From JACJWR01 sp964547485 (lineage in GTDB: Bacteria > Actinomycetota > Actinomycetes > S36-B12 > UBA10799), in assembly GCA_964547485.1 (NCBI GenBank), contig CAZJNU010000031.1, forward strand, positions 1-26,826: DNA of 26,826 nt, given 5' to 3'. Below are positions 1 to 7,900 of the stretch, piece by piece (position 1 is the first letter of the stretch; each line of letters begins with the position of its first letter). The position numbers were made by a program, and so were the translations under genes. The notes under the pieces are model-generated. The model was not told the DNA's origin. It did no database searches and worked only from the letters and a program-made list of their open reading frames with translations.

Positions 1-173
1 ACCACCAGGTTCCCTGCCTGGTTGGAGGTGAACACGCCGTACCGGTCGAAGGTGAAGGCGTCGATCACTCCCACCGTCCAGGACATCGACAGCGCAAAGA
101 GCCAGGGGATGGCGAAGAAGCGGTTCGAGAGCCCTTCGACCGGCAGGTCCCGACTGGCACCGGTTTCGGTCAT
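1..173 (-). CDS. DUF1275 (YoaK-type) membrane protein, N-terminal part only
   Basis: Only the first 57 or so codons are in the window; the gene runs off the left edge. The peptide starts MTETGASRDLPVEGLS and contains a first membrane segment (FAIPWLFALSMSWTVGVIDA) followed by FDRYGVFTSNQAGNLV. The pattern G-x-x-DA...GVF-[TV]-x-x-x-x-GNLV is the hallmark of the N-terminus of DUF1275/YoaK proteins, six-helix inner-membrane proteins of unknown transport role. The ATG at 173 overlaps the TGA of the upstream metallopeptidase gene by 4 bp (ATGA), so translation is probably coupled. Family assignment rests on this one motif and would be firmer with the rest of the gene. Function beyond 'integral membrane protein' cannot be stated. 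Confidence 0.72.
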   Translation of the reverse strand, partial: MTETGASRDLPVEGLSNRFFAIPWLFALSMSWTVGVIDAFTFDRYGVFTSNQAGNLV

Positions 174-514
174 CCCCACCCCCACTCGGTTAGCTGATCG
201 TCGTCGATGCCGAAGTGGTGGGCCACCTCGTGCAGCACTGTTATCCGCACCTCGTCAACCACCTCCATCACCGTCTCGCAGGACTGCAAGATCGGCAGCC
301 TGAACAGCGTGATCCGGTCGGGCATGACCCCTGAGTAATGATCCCCCCGCTCGGTCAGCGGAATACCTTCGTAGAGGCCAAGCAGCTCCGGTTCCTGCGG
401 GTGCCGGTCGGTGATGACGATCGCAACATTGCTGATCTGGTCAGCGAGGTTCGGTGGGATTCCCACCAGCGCCTCGATCACCAACTCCCGGAACGTCTCA
501 GCGTCGAGGTTCAC
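170..514 (-). CDS. Zincin-type metallopeptidase family protein (PF06262-like)
   Basis: About 114 residues, the usual size of the small zincin family PF06262. The central LLGLYEGIPLTERG stretch, the PDRITLFR stretch and the C-terminal zinc site HEVAHHFGI (HExxH followed by FG[IL]) are all present, so the catalytic Glu and two zinc His are intact. The DDDQL segment after HHFGID may supply the third ligand region, as in relatives. There is no signal peptide or membrane segment, so it should be cytoplasmic. Members are widespread in actinobacteria but their substrates are not established. GTG at 514 is preferred; TTG at 517 is the alternative, and neither has a strong Shine-Dalgarno at ideal distance. 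The stop overlaps the DUF1275 start (ATGA). Confidence 0.85.
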   Translation of the reverse strand: MNLDAETFRELVIEALVGIPPNLADQISNVAIVITDRHPQEPELLGLYEGIPLTERGDHYSGVMPDRITLFRLPILQSCETVMEVVDEVRITVLHEVAHHFGIDDDQLTEWGWG

Positions 515-556
515 CAAGTGTGGTCACCCCCTGCCATTGTCCGGCCAACAGCAACA

Positions 557-570
557 GTGCATTCGTGCAC
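557..570. terminator. Small hairpin with a TTCG-type tetraloop downstream of the repeat-protein gene
   Basis: GTGCA-TTCG-TGCAC is a perfect 5-bp stem on the plus strand; on the minus strand the loop reads CGAA. It starts 1 bp past the stop of the minus-strand repeat-protein gene, and the minus strand then continues TGTTGCTGTTGG, a modest T enrichment. It could be a weak terminator or processing site. The stem is short, so this is tentative. Confidence 0.3.
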
Positions 571-571
571 G

Positions 572-1333
572 CTACTCGCGGTTCTGCCGACCCGTGAGTC
601 GGTTCGCGACACCGCCGACCTGACTTCGAAGAGCACCCACCGTGGAGGTGGCCAACGCACCCGTTGAGTCGCGCAGCAGGCCAGCTACCTCAAGGTCGCT
701 GATCACGTCGCCGACGAAACCGTTCACGTCGACCTTGGACACCACACGATCGACGTCCACCCGTTCCAGTACCGCATCGAGATCGACCCGCTGCACCACC
801 GAATCCAAGTCGACCCGATTGATGACGGCTTCGACGTCGATCCGCGCCAGCAGCGCATCGAGCGTCTGGGGTCCTGCCTTGGCCAGGAAGACCTCGGCGA
901 CCTCCACCCTCGCCTGTTGGTCGGCGCGATATTGCTCGTCAAGTCGGGACAGCACGCCATGCAACTTCTTGGCGAACGGGGAGGTCAGCCGCACCGCACC
1001 GACCCGGTCCAGCTGCGTGCCCAGCACAGCCTCAACCTCGGACACCACATCGAATGCTCGTTGTTGGACGATCAGGCTCAGACCTGCCAAGGCCCCGGGC
1101 AGTACCCCGAGCAAATCTGCCGCGCTGTACCCATCTTGGCCGGATCGTTCGGTCGGTCCGGCCGCGGTATCAAGCGCATCGCGGGAGAAATCGGTAAGGA
1201 TGTCGACCAATCCCAGGCCCAGCGCAAGCCATCGGTCCACCCCGTCTAGCGCCGTGCCGCTCACGCCGGGCCGAGCGGGCTGACCGCTCGGTCGGGCACT
1301 TCGTGTAGTTCCAGACTGAGCCACCCGCGCCAT
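572..1333 (-). CDS. Conserved hypothetical protein with tandem nine-residue R-V-D repeats
   Basis: 253 residues. The N-terminus (1-25) is basic, Ser/Pro-rich and probably disordered. It is followed by a mostly helical region with apolar stretches (WLALGLGLVDIL near 35; ADLLGVLPGALAGLSLIVQQ near 72-90), a charged helical middle, and five tandem nonapeptides at residues 164-208. Each nonapeptide fits [RK]-[VI]-D-[VL]-x-x-[VF]-[VIL]-x. The C-terminus is predicted helical. Similar VDLDAV-type repeats occur in actinobacterial membrane-associated and RDD-type proteins, where they are thought to form amphipathic structure, but no enzyme motif is visible here and I do not assign a function. The start is ATG at 1333 with GGGGAG four bases upstream. 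There is no clear signal peptide. It lies 57 bp upstream of the metallopeptidase gene on the same strand and may be co-transcribed with it. Confidence 0.78.
   Translation of the reverse strand: MARVAQSGTTRSARPSGQPARPGVSGTALDGVDRWLALGLGLVDILTDFSRDALDTAAGPTERSGQDGYSAADLLGVLPGALAGLSLIVQQRAFDVVSEVEAVLGTQLDRVGAVRLTSPFAKKLHGVLSRLDEQYRADQQARVEVAEVFLAKAGPQTLDALLARIDVEAVINRVDLDSVVQRVDLDAVLERVDVDRVVSKVDVNGFVGDVISDLEVAGLLRDSTGALATSTVGALRSQVGGVANRLTGRQNRE
710..844 (-). repeat. Five tandem 27-bp units encoding nonapeptides
   Basis: Reading the minus strand, residues 164-208 divide into RIDVEAVIN, RVDLDSVVQ, RVDLDAVLE, RVDVDRVVS and KVDVNGFVG. The protein pattern is strict (charged, apolar, Asp, apolar, x, x, apolar, apolar, x) while the DNA copies have diverged. 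That indicates selection on the amphipathic pattern rather than a recent DNA duplication. Confidence 0.85.
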
Positions 1334-1414
1334 TCCACTCCCCGTTCATCGGTTCAGCCGCCATTGTCCACCACCGCCGGAAGCCGGCCCCTGCCGGTGA
1401 CGGTGGTCGTGACC

Positions 1415-1621
1415 TCAGTAGCCGTCCGGCTGATGGATATCGATCGGCTCACCCAGCCGACGGGCCAGTGGGATCTGCAGCGCCGAGGAGGCCCACAGGT
1501 CCTCTCCCCGCACGATGGCGGTCACAGCCAGGTCCCGGTCCTCGATCACCGAGGCCAGTTGGTAGCCGGAATACAGTTCGCGCCGGTGACCCTGCGTGAT
1601 TGTTTGACTTCCGTTTGACAT
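1415..1621 (-). pseudogene. Remnant of a GluQ/GltX-like glutamyl-tRNA ligase
   Basis: The minus-strand reading contains YQLASVIEDRD, then AIVRGEDLWASSALQI and LARRLGEP. This matches the segment of glutamyl-tRNA synthetase-like enzymes (especially GluQ-type tRNA-Asp glutamylating enzymes) that reads AYxLA-VVDD-...-VVRG-DLL-ST-RQ-x-L-LG. The typical HIGH-type N-terminus and the KRDGA-type C-terminal motif are absent, and the open frame stops soon after LGEP. Just upstream, a different minus-strand frame reads RRVTGANCIPA, which could be the preceding segment displaced by a one-base shift. There is no Shine-Dalgarno before the nominal ATG at 1621, and the upstream part would run into the promoter and signal peptide of the secreted hydrolase. 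I infer a decaying fragment of about 50 recognisable codons. A chance match is unlikely but not excluded. Confidence 0.6.
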
Positions 1622-1690
1622 GGAGTGGAGTGGTTGGCCAGGGTCGATCTGGCGCCCTGATTGCGGCGACGGAGGAACTGGAGAAGGCCA

Positions 1691-4690
1691 ATGAAGCGCT
1701 TTGCAGCAGTGTCCCTGACGGCGGCAGCCCTGATCGCAGCCTCGCTGGTCCCAGTCAGCGCGGCCGCAGCCGCTCCGGTCAACAGCGTCGTGTCATCCGT
1801 GGACGCGATGTTCGCTGAGGCCGACGCCGCGAGCCCCGACCCCAGCGCGACCCCCGAGACGCCCGCTCCGAGCGCCGCCGCTTCTGCCGGTGATTCCACG
1901 GCCAGCCCCAAGGCACCCACCGCGGCCCCGACGGCCACGGCTGGCGCAACTGGCAAGACCCGAGGCGACCTCCGCCCGCCGGTGGCCGTGCGGGTAACTC
2001 CTAACCCGGTCAACCAATACGCCGCCACCACGATCACCGTGGCCACGACACCTCCAGCGGCCGGCGTCAAGGTGGCGTTCCAGTGGTACGGCAGCACCCG
2101 GGCTTCAGCCTGGCGGACGCTGGCCACCGTGACGACGAATGCAGCGGGAGTCGCCAGCTACACGTTCGATCCGCCAACGGCAGGTGCGATGCCCATCCGT
2201 GCGGTCAACCTTGCCAGCGGCATCGCGAGCCGACCGGTCACCCTGACCGTCAACCCGGTGTTCCGCCCGACCGCTATCGCAGTCGGCTGGCCGACCGGCA
2301 CGCCCGAGGTCGACAGGTCGTACCCAGTACCGGTGGTTGTCACGCCCAAGGGCAAGATCGGGGTGCAGCTTCAGCGCAGGCTCACCGGCCCCACCCAGCC
2401 GTGGACCAACCTGTACGCCGGTGGCGGCAGCACGAACGCGAACGGCGTGGCCAGCCTGCTGCTCAACGTGCCCGACTCCCGCGCTTCGCAGTTCCGGGTG
2501 GTGACTACCGGCTCGGGCGCGATCGGGTCCATCCCGAAGGCGATCACCGCGAGTGCGTTCGGCACTGCCCTGTACAACGTGCCGCTGCAGCGGCCGAGCC
2601 AACCCGGGCAACTGATCAAGGCGCAGGAGCTCACCACCGTCAACGCCGGGCCCGGCTACCCCCTCACGTACCCGAAGTCGCCGCTGAAGGCGATCAGCTT
2701 GTTCGGCATCTCGTCGCTCCAGCTGGGCAACGCCGGGCCGCCCGACTGCACGATCAGTGACACCCCACGTGAGGACTGCACGATCGGCAACCAGGCCAAC
2801 CCGGCCCTGCAGCCGGCCAAGCAGTATCGATTCATGTACACAAACAAGCGGATGGTGCCCAACGACTGCCCGTTGGTGCCCGGCGGCTCCCACGGTGACT
2901 GCAAGGTCACTGCGAAGGCCGGCACCGAAGGTGCGACCGCGCTGCTGTTCGTACCGGACAATGTCCAACCGGGCGCGAAGGTCGTGGCCTGGGGCCATCC
3001 GACCATCGGCCAGGAGAATGAGTGCTCGATCACCCGCGGAATCGACCGGATCGGCTGGACTGTCCCGCGCAGTCTCGACGGACCTTCGCCGGCAGCCGGG
3101 TCAACCGAGTTGACGATGACCGGCCAGATGATCGGCATCACCGGTACCGGCTCTGGCTTCCCGTCGACGGTGTCGGGCCCGGGCATCGCGGCGGGCACCA
3201 AGGTCGCCAGCGTCGCCGGTCAGAAGGTCACCCTCGACAAGCCGACCACCGGCGAGATCACCGGTCCGCTGACGTTCAGCGCCAGCTATGTGGGCGGGGT
3301 CGATCTCAACATCCTGGACATGGAGGGCTTCCTCGACCAGATGCTCGCCAAGGGCTACATCGTGGTGATGCCGGACTACCTCGGCATCGCTGTGAACGGC
3401 CCGACTTCCCTGCAGAAGACCTACATGGTCGGCCAGCAGGAAGCGCGGGACCTCTACTACGCAGCCAAGGCCATCCGTACACCGGCCAACCCGGTGATGG
3501 GCTGGGCAGGAATCCCGCTACCCAGCAACCAGTTCGTCACGATGGGTCACAGCCAGGGCGGGTCCGCGGCGATGTGGGCGGGCGTGGAGAAGAAGACGCT
3601 TGACCCGGAGACCGGCCTGAACCTGGTCGGCGTCACGGCCGTGGCACCAGCCGGTGACCTCAACACGATCACCGCGTTCCAGTGGGATCAGATGGAGGCG
3701 TGGGCACTGGCACCAGAGTTGTGGCAGACCTACTCCAATTACCTGCCGGCTCTGGCCGCGGCCAACAACCTGTTGAGCCCGGTTGGTAAGGCGGCGCAGC
3801 CCGCGTTGGAGAAGGCGTGCACGACGGAGGCAGCTTCGTTGGCGCAGGACGAGCCGTATCTGCTGAATCCGGCCGGAACCGCGTTCCCAGCCTTCCTACG
3901 GTGGGGGTATGTGTTCTTCGGCCAAACCCCGGTGATCGAGCAGGGGCACATCAACTCCTTCCCGAAGGATCTGCCGCTGAATCTGGTGGCCGGTCAGGCC
4001 GACCAGGTCGTGCTGGCACAGCCCCTGGCTGCACTGCAGCAGAGCTTCTGCAACGGTGGCGGCCAAGTATCGGCCTACTGGACCCCGGTGATATCCGGCT
4101 TCCTGCCGGCGTTGGCCGCGGGCTTCGGGTTGCCAATCACGGGGGCTGCCGATCACCTGACGGTGTTGGCGTGGCCCTTTGGTAACAACGTCGGCACCGC
4201 CGGGAGTCCGACTCCTGAGCTCAGCGCCGGCTCCGTGCTCGCCTTCACCGAGGGCCGACTCTCGGGTGCTCCGTTCGTCCGGAACTGCGACCAATTCCAG
4301 CAACAGATGCCGCAGCAGACGTTCTATCAAGACAGCGGAGGCGACACCAACCCAGGCACACCTGACAGCGTGAACAGTTGGTACATCGCCACAGGATTGG
4401 GCGTACCAGCGCCGTTCGGTCTGCAGGACTTCCTGGGTTCGCCGGGCGTTCCCGCACCGCTGGCGGGCAACCCAGGTCCGGCGACCGCCTCGCTGGACCC
4501 GGTGCAGTCGGGCTGCGTAATGCCGTGGGGCGACCCGGACGACTACAACGTCGAGGACCCCAACACGCCAGCCAACGCGACGTGTACGCAATACGGGTTG
4601 TTCCCCTTCGGTGAGTACCTGTACTTCACTCACGACATCGGTACCGGATCGTGGGGCATCTACCCGACGAACGGAACCTGGCACTACTGA
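1691..4690 (+). CDS. Secreted alpha/beta hydrolase (secretory-lipase type) with Ig-like repeats
   Basis: 999 residues from ATG 1691, which has GGAGAAGG just upstream; an upstream TTG at 1661 would spoil the signal peptide. Order: Sec signal peptide (MKRF then an apolar stretch ending in an Ala-rich cleavage region, about 1-28); Ala/Pro/Thr-rich linker (to about 100); two Ig-like beta repeats (about 105-200 and 200-295), each with an NAxGVA motif; then an alpha/beta hydrolase domain of the fungal secretory-lipase kind. VVAWGHP lies in the first part, VMPDYLGI follows, and the nucleophile elbow is GHSQGG with Ser621. Likely partners are Asp771 (AGQADQVV) and His822 (AADHLTVL). A 60-residue beta module interrupts the catalytic domain near 471-531. 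The product is exported and probably hydrolyses esters or lipids outside the membrane; the substrate is unknown. At roughly twice the length of bare secretory lipases, the extra length is explained by the linker, Ig repeats and insert. Confidence 0.85.
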   Translation: MKRFAAVSLTAAALIAASLVPVSAAAAAPVNSVVSSVDAMFAEADAASPDPSATPETPAPSAAASAGDSTASPKAPTAAPTATAGATGKTRGDLRPPVAVRVTPNPVNQYAATTITVATTPPAAGVKVAFQWYGSTRASAWRTLATVTTNAAGVASYTFDPPTAGAMPIRAVNLASGIASRPVTLTVNPVFRPTAIAVGWPTGTPEVDRSYPVPVVVTPKGKIGVQLQRRLTGPTQPWTNLYAGGGSTNANGVASLLLNVPDSRASQFRVVTTGSGAIGSIPKAITASAFGTALYNVPLQRPSQPGQLIKAQELTTVNAGPGYPLTYPKSPLKAISLFGISSLQLGNAGPPDCTISDTPREDCTIGNQANPALQPAKQYRFMYTNKRMVPNDCPLVPGGSHGDCKVTAKAGTEGATALLFVPDNVQPGAKVVAWGHPTIGQENECSITRGIDRIGWTVPRSLDGPSPAAGSTELTMTGQMIGITGTGSGFPSTVSGPGIAAGTKVASVAGQKVTLDKPTTGEITGPLTFSASYVGGVDLNILDMEGFLDQMLAKGYIVVMPDYLGIAVNGPTSLQKTYMVGQQEARDLYYAAKAIRTPANPVMGWAGIPLPSNQFVTMGHSQGGSAAMWAGVEKKTLDPETGLNLVGVTAVAPAGDLNTITAFQWDQMEAWALAPELWQTYSNYLPALAAANNLLSPVGKAAQPALEKACTTEAASLAQDEPYLLNPAGTAFPAFLRWGYVFFGQTPVIEQGHINSFPKDLPLNLVAGQADQVVLAQPLAALQQSFCNGGGQVSAYWTPVISGFLPALAAGFGLPITGAADHLTVLAWPFGNNVGTAGSPTPELSAGSVLAFTEGRLSGAPFVRNCDQFQQQMPQQTFYQDSGGDTNPGTPDSVNSWYIATGLGVPAPFGLQDFLGSPGVPAPLAGNPGPATASLDPVQSGCVMPWGDPDDYNVEDPNTPANATCTQYGLFPFGEYLYFTHDIGTGSWGIYPTNGTWHY

Positions 4691-4697
4691 GTGCCAA

Positions 4698-4742
4698 CGG
4701 TGTGGCGCGGGCTAGGCCAGCGGCCGGGCCACCGCCACACCG
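4698..4742. terminator. Hairpin shared by two convergent genes
   Basis: CGGTGTGGCG (4698-4707) and CGCCACACCG (4733-4742) form a perfect 10-bp stem around a 25-base GC-rich loop that can itself fold. It starts 7 bp past the stop of the secreted hydrolase and overlaps the last codons of the convergent lipoprotein gene. There is no T-tract on either side, as often seen for actinobacterial hairpins, so bidirectional termination is inferred. Confidence 0.5.
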
Positions 4743-5524
4743 TCCCCGTAGGCCCGGGTGGAGGTGATCGTCCAGTACATCGACCAGTCCTGCGGGTCGG
4801 TCCCGGTCAGTCGCACGGTCCCTCGCCCGAGTCCGGTGTGCGGATGGCTTCCGCCAGGTTGAGCCCGGTCGTCCCAGTTCCTGGTGTCGAGCGGTCCGTG
4901 CACGAGTCCTGTCGAGTCGTAGATCAACAGCGAGTGGGAGCCATCGGCGAGCATCACCGGCGGCCCAGCGGCGATGGCGGCGTGGCCGACATCCTTGCCG
5001 CGACTCCCGAACGCCAACAGGTCGCCCGCCTGAATGTCCGACAGGGCCAGCACCGGCAGCCAGGTTGCCGTGCCAGCCGCGGGAAGCCCTCTGATGAAAT
5101 CGAGGACCCGGTCCGGCCTGGGTACATAGTGATCGGGGACACCCTCGGTTTCCCGTAGATCATCGTTTGCGGTCGGGGCCGCCACAGACAGGAAGTAGTT
5201 GGTCATCCCGACGCAGTCGAACTGGTAGCGGCCAGCCGCGGCGTTCACCCGCGGGTGGTGGTTGTAAAGGGTCCAGTTCATGGTGTCCCAGGCGTGGGTC
5301 ACGGTTGTGATGACCGGGCCAACTGCGGGTACCGCAGACCCGGCGACGGTCGAGGCCCCTGGGCTGCCGGGTGTCGCCGCCCGCGGATCGCCCGCAGACG
5401 TCGTCGAGGGAGCGGCGACCGTCTCACCAGCGGCACCCCCCGCGCAGCCGGTCGCGGCGGCGAGGGTGAGAACGGCGGTGGCAACCGCAGCACGGCCGTC
5501 CTGCCAGCGACTCCGTTCCGACAT
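4712..5524 (-). CDS. NlpC/P60-like lipoprotein, putative amidase
   Basis: 270 residues. A short basic N-terminus is followed by an apolar stretch and a plausible lipobox ending at Cys27 (LAAATGC; the -3 to -1 residues are A-T-G, so slightly off consensus). Residues 28-70 are a Ser/Thr/Pro/Gly-rich spacer. The catalytic-looking domain carries QFDCVGMTNYF with Cys104, LSDIQAGDLLAFG near 161-173, and GHAAIAAGPP with His181. The order D-C-x-G...GDL-F...GH-x-x-I is the signature of papain-like NlpC/P60 folds that cleave peptidoglycan stems or related amides. It should be anchored to the outer face of the membrane. It is divergent from the mmpL-type gene across 101 bp. The start at 5524 has no Shine-Dalgarno but has a TANNNT box 6 nt upstream. 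Remote homology makes the exact substrate uncertain. Confidence 0.72.
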   Translation of the reverse strand: MSERSRWQDGRAAVATAVLTLAAATGCAGGAAGETVAAPSTTSAGDPRAATPGSPGASTVAGSAVPAVGPVITTVTHAWDTMNWTLYNHHPRVNAAAGRYQFDCVGMTNYFLSVAAPTANDDLRETEGVPDHYVPRPDRVLDFIRGLPAAGTATWLPVLALSDIQAGDLLAFGSRGKDVGHAAIAAGPPVMLADGSHSLLIYDSTGLVHGPLDTRNWDDRAQPGGSHPHTGLGRGTVRLTGTDPQDWSMYWTITSTRAYGDGVAVARPLA

Positions 5525-5530
5525 GGGACG

Positions 5531-5556
5531 AATCTACTCCGTTCGGCATGAGTCAA
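5531..5556 (-). promoter_or_regulatory. Leaderless-type promoter of the NlpC-like lipoprotein gene
   Basis: On the minus strand TAGATT (5536-5531) lies 6 nt before the ATG at 5524, the spacing of a leaderless transcript. TTGACT (5556-5551) could be a -35 box, but the 14-bp spacing is short. No Shine-Dalgarno is present. Confidence 0.5.
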
Positions 5557-5625
5557 TCGGACCTGTATTCGGCGGCGCATCCCTTAGAGTCGTCACAATC
5601 TAGGACCTAATGGACAGGACAAATT

Positions 5626-7854
5626 GTGGGCGCTGTTTCCCGATGGGCCGTCAACAGGCCATGGCAGGCAATCATCGTGTGGGTGGTGCTGCTGTTCGTG
5701 ATGATCGGCGGAGTCCTCGCGAATGCCGCCACCGGCGACAAGTTCAACAACTCGTTCACCCTGCAGGGTACGGATTCGGCCACGGCCCAGAATCTATTGG
5801 CCAGCAAATTCGGCAGCGAAACCAGCAATGCCACCGTCCAGGTCCTGTTCCGGTCCGGTGATCTCACGATCGGTGATCCGCAGACCGAGAAGGAGATCAA
5901 AGAGCTGACGAAGAAGATCGAGGCCCTCGGCTCGGTCGCCAGCGTGCAGACGCCGTACGACGCGAAATCAGCCAAGGCCGCTGTCGAATCCGGGCTGATG
6001 AGTGTCGATGGCAACATCGGCAAACTGAACGTGATCTTCAAAACCCCCGACACCGAGGTGCCGCTGGCCGACGGCAAAGCGATCGTCGCGGATGTCACCG
6101 CCCTGGATTCGACCGCGATGACCGTGGGTGCTGCCGGGACAGTTATCGGTAACGCCACCGGAAAGACCCCTGAGAGCGAGATCGTCGGCATCATCGCGGC
6201 CATCCTCATCATGCTCATCATGTTCGGGTCAGTGGTCGCGGCAGGGCTGCCGCTGGTGACTGCCTTGTTGGGGCTCACCGCCGGGCTGTCGCTACTGATC
6301 GTCGCGACGAACTTCGTCAGCATGGCCAGTTTCGCGCCAACTCTGGCCGCGATGATCGGGCTCGGTGTCGGCTTCGACTACTCGCTATTCCTGCTCAATC
6401 GATACCGGCAAGCGGTGCTCGCCGGCTCCGAACCGAAGGATGCCGCGCTGATTGCGGTGGCAACCGCTGGTCGGGCCATCGTGTTCGCCGCGTTGACCGT
6501 GATTATTGCGCTTTCGGGGTTGTTCGTGTTGGGGATGAGCTTCCTGAACGGGTTGGCTGTCGGCGCCGGGGTGACGGTCATCTGCATGATGGTCACCGCG
6601 GTCACCTTGCTGCCGGCGATGATCTCGCTGCTGGGTCCGCGGGTATTCGCGTGGAAGATGCCTTGGGGACGCAAACCGGCCACTGCCGAGCGCGGCCGCC
6701 GGTTCCGCACGTATGCCGAGAAATTGGAGAAGCGCCGGTGGCTCGCCGCCGCGCTGGCCTTGGCGTTCATGATTCTGCTGGCCATCCCGACCCTCTCCAT
6801 GCGGGAGGGTTTCCCGGATGCAGGTGGCAATCCACCCAACGACCCACAGCGCACCGCCTACTACCTGACCGCACAGGGCTTCGGCGTCGGAGCCAACGGG
6901 CCCTTCATCGTGGTGGCCGAACTCCCCAACGCTGGCAGCGTCGCAAAGGTGGAGGCACTGTCGAAAGCGATCGGGGAAAATCCGAATGTCGCCTTCGCTT
7001 CGCCCGTCAAGGCCGGCACCGCAACGGTCTCCAAGGACGGCACGGCAGCCCTGATCACAGTTATCCCGAAGTCGGAACCGCAAGCTGCGGCGACGACCGA
7101 CCTGCTCGACACGCTGCGGACAGACACCATCCCCAAGGCGCTGCAAGGAACGGGAGTGAAAGCCTATGTCGGCGGCGCCAATGCGGTCGCGGAGGACTTC
7201 AGTGCAGTGCTGAGCAGCAAGTTGCCACAGTTCCTGCTGGTGGTTGTCGGGCTCGGCTTCCTGGTGCTGATGGTCCTCTTCAGGTCGCTGCTGATTCCGC
7301 TGACCGCCGCCATCACCGCGCTCATCAGTTACGGCGCGGCGCTTGGAGTCTCCGTGTTCGTCTTCCAGTGGGGCAACCTGAAGTTCCTGTTCGGCATCCC
7401 CGAAGCGGGCCCGATCCTGCCGTTCGTGCCGGTGATGATGTTTGCCATCCTGTTCGGCCTGTCGATGGACTACCAGGTGTTCCTGGTGAGCCGGATGCAG
7501 GAGGAGTGGGAGACGCACAAGGACAACAAGCGCGCGGTAAGGGTCGGGCTGGGCAGTTCCGGGCTGGTGGTGGTGGCCGCCGCCGCGATCATGTTCTGCG
7601 TGTTCATGTCGTTCGTGTTCCAGGACAACGCGACCATCAAACTCTTCGGCCTCTCGCTGGCGGTGGCCGTCGCGCTGGACGCCTTCGTGATTCGGCTGGT
7701 GTTCGTGCCGGCGCTGATGACGATTCTGGGACCGGCGAACTGGTACCTGCCCAACTGGCTGGGCAAAATCCTCCCCAAGGTCAGCGTCGAGGGCCCCGCA
7801 GCAGAGGCCAAGCCCGAGCCGGAGCCGGAACCGGTCGGCAGTTCCGCCCGCTAA
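5626..7854 (+). CDS. MMPL-family RND transporter
   Basis: 742 residues. This is the actinobacterial MmpL architecture. An N-terminal helix (about 15-33) precedes a first extracytoplasmic domain (about 34-185), then a helix bundle containing GVGFDYSLFLLNRYR (Asp251-Tyr252). A second half has its own extracytoplasmic domain (about 390-530) and a bundle containing GLSMDYQVFLVSRMQEEW (Asp615-Tyr616). The paired Asp-Tyr residues occupy the proton-relay positions known from MmpL3, so it is probably a proton-driven exporter of lipids or lipid-like molecules. The C-terminus ends in a short Pro-Glu run. The GTG start at 5626 has AGGAC about 7 nt upstream. It is shorter than mycobacterial MmpL3 and close in size to streptomycete or other actinobacterial relatives. 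The two GGDEF genes follow 46 bp downstream on the same strand. The cargo cannot be deduced. Confidence 0.93.
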   Translation: MGAVSRWAVNRPWQAIIVWVVLLFVMIGGVLANAATGDKFNNSFTLQGTDSATAQNLLASKFGSETSNATVQVLFRSGDLTIGDPQTEKEIKELTKKIEALGSVASVQTPYDAKSAKAAVESGLMSVDGNIGKLNVIFKTPDTEVPLADGKAIVADVTALDSTAMTVGAAGTVIGNATGKTPESEIVGIIAAILIMLIMFGSVVAAGLPLVTALLGLTAGLSLLIVATNFVSMASFAPTLAAMIGLGVGFDYSLFLLNRYRQAVLAGSEPKDAALIAVATAGRAIVFAALTVIIALSGLFVLGMSFLNGLAVGAGVTVICMMVTAVTLLPAMISLLGPRVFAWKMPWGRKPATAERGRRFRTYAEKLEKRRWLAAALALAFMILLAIPTLSMREGFPDAGGNPPNDPQRTAYYLTAQGFGVGANGPFIVVAELPNAGSVAKVEALSKAIGENPNVAFASPVKAGTATVSKDGTAALITVIPKSEPQAAATTDLLDTLRTDTIPKALQGTGVKAYVGGANAVAEDFSAVLSSKLPQFLLVVVGLGFLVLMVLFRSLLIPLTAAITALISYGAALGVSVFVFQWGNLKFLFGIPEAGPILPFVPVMMFAILFGLSMDYQVFLVSRMQEEWETHKDNKRAVRVGLGSSGLVVVAAAAIMFCVFMSFVFQDNATIKLFGLSLAVAVALDAFVIRLVFVPALMTILGPANWYLPNWLGKILPKVSVEGPAAEAKPEPEPEPVGSSAR

Positions 7855-7900
7855 GCCCGAGCGGTCCGCGAACGAGTACAGCGGCGAGACGGAGACGGCC

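Noticed and set aside
1546..2127. A 193-codon minus-strand frame opposite the hydrolase signal peptide
   Set aside because: The Ala/Val-rich run is the mirror of the Ala-rich signal and linker. It has no supported start. Only its last codons, near the GluQ-like remnant, are of interest.
7800..7854. The Pro-Glu run at the MMPL C-terminus as a functional repeat
   Set aside because: It has only three or four units at a disordered tail. This is common and not informative.
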